Below, piece by piece: positions 59,281 through 64,000 of a DNA stretch of 64,000 nucleotides; the first letter of the stretch is position 1; every line of letters starts with the position of its first letter. Made by a program: the position numbers and the translations under genes. The stretch covers positions 1 to 64,000 of the forward strand of contig JAKOVF010000277.1 in assembly GCA_029782225.1 (NCBI GenBank), read 5' to 3'. The DNA is from Chloroflexota bacterium (GTDB lineage: Bacteria; Chloroflexota; Anaerolineae; Anaerolineales; Villigracilaceae). Below the pieces are notes generated by a model. It ran no database searches. It had not been told where the DNA came from and saw nothing but the letters and a program-made list of their open reading frames with translations.

Positions 59281-60268
59281 CCCCCGTTTCTCTAAAAGAA
59301 GTTTTCGTGCATCTCCTGATGTAGCCCTAATAAAATATTGGGGCAAGAAGGATCCTATACTGCGCTTACCAGAAAACAATAGCATATCAATGATTTTGAA
59401 AGGTCTAGATGCAAATACCACCGTTGAGTTTCGAGAAGACCTAACTAAAGACGATATTGCGATACAAGGAATGCAAAGCGAAATAGAAGGTCGGCGTGTT
59501 GTAGAGCATCTAGACTTAATAAGAAATACAACTAATATTTTTGCATACGCACAGGTTAAATCGAAGAATAATTTTCCCAAAAGCACTGGCTTATCAAGTT
59601 CGGGCTCCGGCTTTGCAGCATTAACCTATGCTGCCTTTTCCTCTTTAGGATTGGAGTTTTCAGAAAAGGAATTAAGCATCATAGCACGACAAGCATCTGG
59701 TACCGCCTGCCGTTGCGTGTGTGGCGGATTCGTGGAGTGGGAAAGCGGCTTTTCGTCAGAGAGTTCATACTCCCACAGTATATACCCGGCAGATTATTGG
59801 GATCTACGCGATATTGTAGTAATACTAAGCAAAGACAGCAAAACAGTATCGTCCACTGAAGGACATAATTTAGCAAAGACCAGCCCCTTTTTTTCAGCTA
59901 GACAAAATCACATAGAAAACAAATTAAAAGAAATCAAAAAGACCATTAACAATCGAGATTTCACGGCTTTTGGCGAAATCGTAGAATCTGAAGCGCTTGA
60001 GTTTCATTCAATACTGTTTACAAGCCACCCAAGTATCGTTGCTTGGTATCCAGGAACTATACAAGTGATACATGAGGTGTTTCGCCTGCGCAAAGAAGGC
60101 TTTGAGGCGTATTTCACAATAAATACAGGTTTCAACGTTCATGTTCTAACATTACCCAAAGATGCAAATGTTGTAAGAGAAAGGATTTCCGCGCTCTCAT
60201 TAGTACAGGAGGTATTAGTTGCGAGTCCTGGCGAGAAACCTAACGAAATATACGACCATCTTTTTTAG
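59267..60268 (+). CDS. MvaD-like GHMP protein lacking the catalytic Asp
   Basis: A 333-residue homologue of mevalonate diphosphate decarboxylase. It has VALIKYWGKKD, LPENNSISMILKG, PKSTGLSSSGSGFAALTYA and SGTACRCVCGGFVEW with the conserved Arg. The residue matching catalytic Asp (D283 in the host gene at 43730) is N286, in YFTINTGFNVHVL. In characterised enzymes this Asp is needed for activity, and relatives that changed it include mevalonate 3-kinase of Thermoplasma. So this protein may phosphorylate without decarboxylating, or act on another substrate. It overlaps the gene before it and lies 24 bases before mevalonate kinase. Confidence 0.85.
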   Translation: MEKNNPRFSKRSFRASPDVALIKYWGKKDPILRLPENNSISMILKGLDANTTVEFREDLTKDDIAIQGMQSEIEGRRVVEHLDLIRNTTNIFAYAQVKSKNNFPKSTGLSSSGSGFAALTYAAFSSLGLEFSEKELSIIARQASGTACRCVCGGFVEWESGFSSESSYSHSIYPADYWDLRDIVVILSKDSKTVSSTEGHNLAKTSPFFSARQNHIENKLKEIKKTINNRDFTAFGEIVESEALEFHSILFTSHPSIVAWYPGTIQVIHEVFRLRKEGFEAYFTINTGFNVHVLTLPKDANVVRERISALSLVQEVLVASPGEKPNEIYDHLF

Positions 60269-60292
60269 CCGATCACAAAGGGCAATTATAAA

Positions 60293-61285
60293 ATGAACCG
60301 AGTTATATCTTCAGCACCTGGAAAACTTATGCTTTTCGGAGAACATGCTGTAATCTATGACAAACCCTGTCTGGTTACCGCCGTAGATATTCGAGTTTAT
60401 GTTGCGGTCGAAGGAAATGAGACCAAATCGATTGTAGTATCTCCGTCTAATTCTGATTTAGTATACGAGACGGCAGTTAGTGAACTATTAGAGCGTTCAA
60501 ATAGCTATCACGAAAATATTTCATTCGTTATGGCGGGGGTAGAAAGATTTTATAAAAGACACAATATTCGCGAGGGAATAAAAATTATTACATATGGACC
60601 AAAGAATAGTTTTGGGCTTGGGAGTTCGTCTGCTGTTACAGTTGCAACCCTTAAAGCATTAGGGGAATATTACAAAATCAGCCTTTCACAACGAGAATTG
60701 TTTGATTTAGCATATCAATCAGTTATAGATGTTCAGGGTAAAGGTAGTGGTTTTGATGTTGCTGCCGCTGTTTATGGGGGAACGATATATTTTCTTACAG
60801 GCGGCAAAATAATTGAACCACTTAATGTTCAGAAAATTCCCCTAATCATAGGTTATAGTGGCAAGAAAGTAAGCACAGTGAATTTAGTCAATGAAGTGAA
60901 GGATGCATTTCAGACCCATCCTACTATTATTGGTGGAATTTTTGATACCATTCAATTAATCGTGGAAGATGCAAAACAAAAATTGTTAAATGAACATTGG
61001 GATGGCGTAGGTCAATTATCAAACATCAATCAAGGTTTGCTAGATGCTTTGGGCGTGAACACAAACCCATTGGCAAAAATTATTTTTGCAGCAAGGCAGG
61101 CGGGAGCATTAGGAGCAAAACTTTCGGGGGCAGGCGGTGGGGATTGTATGTTTGCCATAGCAACTACCGAGATAGACAAAGTGAAGGCGGCAATGTCGGA
61201 GGCGGGCGCCGAAATCATTGAATTTGCCATTAATGCTGATGGAGCAAGAATTGAAAAAGGAATTCCCAATTATGCAAACGAATGA
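60293..61285 (+). CDS. mvk: mevalonate kinase
   Basis: A 330-residue GHMP kinase. It has SAPGKLMLFGEHAVIYDKP (residues 7-25), FGLGSSSAVTVATLKALG (ATP loop), GKGSGFDVAAAVYGGTIYF with the catalytic Asp, and KLSGAGGGDCMFAI near the C terminus. These match mevalonate kinase, which phosphorylates C5 of mevalonate. AAAGGG lies about 10 bases before the ATG. It sits between the MvaD-like gene and a small overlapping frame, in the AT-rich cargo operon. Confidence 0.88.
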   Translation: MNRVISSAPGKLMLFGEHAVIYDKPCLVTAVDIRVYVAVEGNETKSIVVSPSNSDLVYETAVSELLERSNSYHENISFVMAGVERFYKRHNIREGIKIITYGPKNSFGLGSSSAVTVATLKALGEYYKISLSQRELFDLAYQSVIDVQGKGSGFDVAAAVYGGTIYFLTGGKIIEPLNVQKIPLIIGYSGKKVSTVNLVNEVKDAFQTHPTIIGGIFDTIQLIVEDAKQKLLNEHWDGVGQLSNINQGLLDALGVNTNPLAKIIFAARQAGALGAKLSGAGGGDCMFAIATTEIDKVKAAMSEAGAEIIEFAINADGARIEKGIPNYANE

Positions 61286-61535
61286 AATCTATAAGCAACT
61301 AGCATTTAGCGCATTGAATATAATGAAAATTAGATACTCAGAGGACGAAACCATCGAAAAGCTTGTTAATAGAATAAGATATGCAATGCCCATGCCGTCT
61401 ATAGATACAGAATTTGAGATAAATAGACTCACAGTTGAAATATCAGATGCAATTGAGAAGAATGGGAGCGTTGATGACATTGCACGACTGCTTGAGAAGC
61501 TGGATTTTGAAGTAAGTTTTTTGCTATGGGACTGA
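61272..61535 (+). CDS. small helical protein in the mevalonate-type operon
   Basis: An 87-residue protein, helical throughout: NEIYKQLAFSALNIMKIRYSEDE, then ETIEKLVNRIRYAM and LTVEISDAIEKNGSVDDIARLLEKLDFEVSFLL. No family recognised. It overlaps the mvk end by 14 bases, and its end overlaps or abuts the HAD gene, so it is translated together with both. It may be a binding partner of one of them. Confidence 0.6.
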   Translation: MQTNEIYKQLAFSALNIMKIRYSEDETIEKLVNRIRYAMPMPSIDTEFEINRLTVEISDAIEKNGSVDDIARLLEKLDFEVSFLLWD

Positions 61536-61537
61536 TC

Positions 61538-62344
61538 ATGAAAAAAATAGGTAACAACGAGGATCTAAAACCGGATCAGCCTTTAGCATTGTTTGATGTG
61601 GACGGCGTTTTAGTAAGACCATATGTAATCGAACACTTTCCTCGCTATATTATTGAACACAATTTCAACGGGTTTGATGCCGAATCTTTTCAAGAGATGG
61701 AAGAGCTAAAAACCGCATATGAGAAAGTACAATTATCTTATGAGGAATTTGCCTCACGATTAATTAATGCGTATGCACATGGCATAGTTGGACAATCAGA
61801 GGCATATGTTTCTCAACTCGCAAAAGATTTTTGGGATCATTCCAAGAGTATTGCCTATCCTTACACCTTAGAACTGATACATCTAATTAGACCGTATTTT
61901 TCAATTGTTGCAATTTCGGGTTCACCTACGATGGCGTTAATGCCCATGTTGTTAGAGTGGAATTTCGATCTAGTATTTGCAACTGAAATTCAGACCACGC
62001 CAGACAAAATCTACAATGGAATTGTTGAAGCTAACCGTGCGACTCGCCAGGGTAAAAACAGGGTAGTCGAATTATTAAAAACACATACGTCTCCTGATGT
62101 ATGGAACAAGTCCATTGCTTTTGGAGACCATCCAACACATGATTTCCCTCTTTTACAGAATGTGCAAGCCCCATTTTTATTCATGGACAATAAACGATTT
62201 AACAAAAAGGATAAAACCATACAAGAGTTAACTAATCAAATTCCATTACTTAAAACAGTAGATCGAGGTCTTGAAAAACATTTGATATTATCCACTGTTC
62301 AAAATCAATTGAAAGATCTCGACATTCTACCTACATCTCACTAA
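61538..62344 (+). CDS. HAD-superfamily phosphatase (HAD-IB/SerB-like)
   Basis: A 268-residue hydrolase. Motif I is LFDVDGVLV (nucleophile Asp near residue 19), motif II SGSPTMALM, motif III Lys in TPDKIYNG, and motif IV FGDHPTHDFPLL. A helical cap lies between motifs I and II (about 35-110). The layout fits HAD-IB phosphatases such as phosphoserine phosphatase. In this operon it could remove a phosphate from a mevalonate-type product. The start may be an ATG 12 bases upstream. Confidence 0.83.
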   Translation: MKKIGNNEDLKPDQPLALFDVDGVLVRPYVIEHFPRYIIEHNFNGFDAESFQEMEELKTAYEKVQLSYEEFASRLINAYAHGIVGQSEAYVSQLAKDFWDHSKSIAYPYTLELIHLIRPYFSIVAISGSPTMALMPMLLEWNFDLVFATEIQTTPDKIYNGIVEANRATRQGKNRVVELLKTHTSPDVWNKSIAFGDHPTHDFPLLQNVQAPFLFMDNKRFNKKDKTIQELTNQIPLLKTVDRGLEKHLILSTVQNQLKDLDILPTSH

Positions 62345-62760
62345 AACGACTTTCCAGCCTTTGACCACACCATCGAAACAGAATCAATCAGCGTTCATTA
62401 CTATCCCAATACCGTGCTCTTCTTGGTAAAAGGAATCATTGGGTAAATTCCCCAATATAGCCAATGAAACGCTCGCCATCTGTTCCATAAACAAAGTGGG
62501 ACGCATCGTTTCTTCGAATAAACAAATCCTGGCGACATTCCCTCAGTTTCTACCACGGCACCACGATCAATGTGTTCTATCTCAATGGTGTGGATCTATC
62601 ATTGCATCCTCAAGTCGAGATTCACCACCGCTGACGATGTGGAGAGTGAAAATAGTAGACACCGCGCTGGCGGCGGTCCTAAAATACCAACCCGATAACC
62701 TGTGGTCATGGGGCTATAAGCGACACGAACCGACATCCCCTTGATGTGAATCTTTATGAT
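62345..62760 (+). pseudogene. probable coding remnant between cargo and Flp pilin
   Basis: About 400 bases without an intact gene. Protein-like stretches in different frames are seen: FDHTIETESISVHYYPNTVLFLV (about 62359-62430), and FYHGTTINVFYLNGVDLSLH near 62548-62610. The frames are broken by stops. This fits a decayed gene whose rest was removed when the cargo was inserted, but it is not recognised. Confidence 0.3.
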
Positions 62761-62761
62761 C

Positions 62762-62794
62762 TCGGCTGGCAGAACCCTCTGCCAGCCGATTTTC
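62762..62794 (+). terminator. hairpin with T-run just before the Flp pilin gene
   Basis: TCGGCTGGCAGA / TCTGCCAGCCGA (12-base stem, 4-base loop) then TTTTC, followed 20 bases later by AAGGAG and the pilin ATG. It could end the cargo transcript or attenuate the pilin operon. Similar hairpins precede the genes at 47408 and 48744. Confidence 0.7.
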
Positions 62795-62813
62795 ATTTCA
62801 AAAAGGAGATTCC

Positions 62814-62993
62814 ATGTTCACTTTGTTCAAACGTTTCATCTGCGAAGAGGATGGTCAGGACTTTGCCGAATACGCCCTGATCCTGGGCGCCATCGGTGTG
62901 GTCGCGATTGCCGTGATCGCCCGCTATCGCAACGAACTGATCGCCGCCTTCGAAGCCGGTATCGAAGCCCTGCGCATGGCGCGAGGCGGATAG
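62814..62993 (+). CDS. flp: Flp/Fap-type pilin
   Basis: A 59-residue prepilin: MFTLFKRFICEEDG, then a cleavage site before QDFAEYALILGAIGVVAIAVIA, the class Flp signature (G / xxxxE-Y followed by a hydrophobic helix), and a short C terminus. AAGGAG lies seven bases before the ATG. It is the major subunit of a Tad pilus and would be cut by a TadV-type peptidase, not in the window. Confidence 0.88.
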   Translation: MFTLFKRFICEEDGQDFAEYALILGAIGVVAIAVIARYRNELIAAFEAGIEALRMARGG

Positions 62994-62995
62994 CG

Positions 62996-63388
62996 ATGTT
63001 CCGCTGGAAGGAAAAGGGGCAGACGATGGCAGAGTTCGCCCTGGTCATGCCGATTCTGATTCTGCTTATGTTCGGCATGACCTTCGCCGCATTCTATGCC
63101 TTCCGATCCGATGCCACGGACTGGGGCGTGTTCATTACGGGCGTTGCTTCAGGTTCATACAACACACCCGCCACCGAGCACGCCCGTGACAATGTTTTAT
63201 GGCCCGACCTGGCAGACCGCATCAATGCCGGGCAGACCGGTCCGCGCCAGGTGCGTTCGTTGATCAGTGTGGAAGACTCGCGCACCTGGATCTTTGGTAT
63301 TCGCCTGATTGAGGCGCAACGTGCCGAAACAAATTTCCGTCTTTGGCGGTTCTACCCCGGTCCGCCTCCTGCTGGAGGGTTCGAATGA
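62996..63388 (+). CDS. tadE: TadE-like pseudopilin 1
   Basis: A 130-residue protein. The N-terminal KEKGQTMAEFALVMPILILLMFGMTF is the TadE motif (G-Q-x-x-x-E-F/Y plus hydrophobic helix). The exported part has a beta pattern (RSLISVEDSRTWIFGIRLIE). It starts two bases after the pilin stop, and its end overlaps the next start (ATGA). Confidence 0.82.
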   Translation: MFRWKEKGQTMAEFALVMPILILLMFGMTFAAFYAFRSDATDWGVFITGVASGSYNTPATEHARDNVLWPDLADRINAGQTGPRQVRSLISVEDSRTWIFGIRLIEAQRAETNFRLWRFYPGPPPAGGFE

Positions 63389-63813
63389 AAGCCCGTCATC
63401 GAATAGGCGAACGCGGACAGGCACTGGCAGAGACTGCCTTATTCGCAATGCTGGCAGTCATCTTGGCGTTCGGTTTGCTTGCCTGGATACCGACCCATCG
63501 AGCACGTACCGCGGCGACTGCAGCTGCGTATGCCTGTTCACAGTTCCTGTCGCAATCGCCTGATCCGGTACGCGCCCGAAACAATGCGGTGAATGTCGCC
63601 TGGCAAACCCTGAATGCGGATTGGTCTGCGACCGCAGGTGTGCAATATCGGGTGCAGGTCTCACCTCCCAGTGGACCGGGAGAACCAGGTCAGTGTCTGG
63701 TCTCGTTTCAAGCGCCGACCTTATTCGATGGTTTGCTTGGTTTGAGTCAAAGCGGGTGGAACAGCGAGTGGTTCATCTCGCGCTCGGAGACCTGGAAGGC
63801 AAAGTGGCGATGA
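63385..63813 (+). CDS. TadE-like pseudopilin 2
   Basis: A 142-residue protein: RHRIGERGQALAETALFAMLAVILAFGLLAW is a TadE-type N terminus; the rest is exported, with QYRVQVSPPSGPGEPG and a Trp-rich end. The overlap ATGA with both neighbours supports a single operon with the pilin. Confidence 0.78.
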   Translation: MKARHRIGERGQALAETALFAMLAVILAFGLLAWIPTHRARTAATAAAYACSQFLSQSPDPVRARNNAVNVAWQTLNADWSATAGVQYRVQVSPPSGPGEPGQCLVSFQAPTLFDGLLGLSQSGWNSEWFISRSETWKAKWR

Positions 63814-64000
63814 AGATCAAACTCAAAGAGCGCGGACAATCAGTTTTGTTGTTCGCCATCCTGATGCCCATCATGTCCCTATTTCTGCTGGGCATCCTCG
63901 ATTACATGGTGACCAACGCGCGCGTGATGGAGACCGTGGCTGCCGCCGACCTTGCCGCTCATGCCGGCGCACAGGAGATTACAGTCTTGCCGGATGGAAC
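63810..64000 (+). CDS. TadE/TadG-like protein, N-terminal part
   Basis: Cut by the window end after 63 codons. It opens with KIKLKERGQSVLLFAILMPIMSLFLLGILDYMVTNARVMETVAAADLAAHAGA, which fits TadE/TadG-type proteins with a tail of Ala-rich helix. It continues the pilin operon. Confidence 0.72.
   Translation, partial: MKIKLKERGQSVLLFAILMPIMSLFLLGILDYMVTNARVMETVAAADLAAHAGAQEITVLPDG

Larger units (their letters stand above)
44700..64000. mobile_element. integrated plasmid-like element, left end at mvaD
   Basis: Starts at the mvaD start codon, where a serine recombinase frame runs into the host gene, and continues past the window end. It holds recombinase, excisionase-like and control region (44.6-47.3 kb), small genes and ParA (47.4-50.6), a DnaA-N-type initiator with internal iterons (50.8-52.8), Tad/LCP genes (53.9-56.2), AT-rich cargo (56.3-62.3) and Flp/TadE genes (62.8-64). 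No host-type palindromic repeat was seen in it. The exact attachment core cannot be set without the right end. Confidence 0.85.

Noticed and set aside
62439-62744. A 101-codon frame before the Flp pilin gene
   Set aside because: No ribosome site, no domain, and better protein-like stretches appear in other frames of the same DNA; treated as a remnant.

Overview
The window reads as a chromosomal segment of a Chloroflexota bacterium, most likely class Anaerolineae. This is inferred from gene content only: a mevalonate-pathway decarboxylase, several NBR1-type Ig-like and TolB-like secreted proteins, a translin homologue, many palindromic repeats with TGTCATTGCGAGG ends, and genes whose -10 box lies only 6-8 bases before the ATG, which suggests leaderless mRNAs. 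No rRNA or other species-level marker is present.

Bases 1 to about 44.7 kb are ordinary core genome. In order: a DMT transporter end and era; lysoplasmalogenase-like and YitT membrane proteins; a flippase-like protein with an FAD oxidoreductase; a block of secreted lipoproteins (Ig-like, GerMN, NBR1); ssb followed by DUF3467, translin, a PH-like membrane protein and a nucleoside deoxyribosyltransferase-like gene; a two-gene signalling operon; a GT2 glycosyltransferase; a degenerate methylase-like protein; a CAP-domain protein; an acyl-CoA ligase. Next comes a pterin/folate block (phenylalanine hydroxylase, a pteridine-reductase-like SDR, folB, folK, folE), then rhomboid, TPR, LysM and TolB-like proteins, leuS with a histone-H1-like tail and an AAA+-like insertion, ilvE behind a T-box leader with two tRNA-Ala genes upstream, radC, acylphosphatase, a peptidase-MA-like protein, an AEC transporter, a HEAT-repeat protein, rseP and mvaD. 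Palindromic repeats occur throughout this part and some carry a second palindrome nested inside.

From about 44.7 kb to the window end the sequence is an integrated plasmid-like element; its right end lies outside the window. Its left end sits at the start codon of mvaD, and the open frame of the element's large serine recombinase runs about 115 bases into mvaD. The element carries an excisionase-like gene, a divergent control region, small DNA-binding and membrane proteins, ParA with a duplicated partner protein, an initiator with a DnaA-like N-terminal domain and six DNA iterons inside its own gene, and Tad/Flp pilus genes (TadC-like, LCP protein, Flp pilin, TadE-like proteins). Three promoters in it share phased CCGTA repeats followed at a fixed 7 bases by ATGCTA. 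None of the host palindromic repeats was seen in this part.

The Tad genes are split by a visibly AT-rich cargo block (56.3-62.3 kb): a DUF488 protein and its partner, then a tight six-gene operon of two membrane-anchored beta-rich proteins, a MvaD-like protein in which the expected catalytic Asp is Asn, a mevalonate kinase, a small helical protein and a HAD phosphatase. An element inserted at the host mvaD gene therefore carries its own altered mevalonate-type enzymes. This operon, the initiator-internal origin and the CCGTA regulon are the parts most likely to be undescribed.
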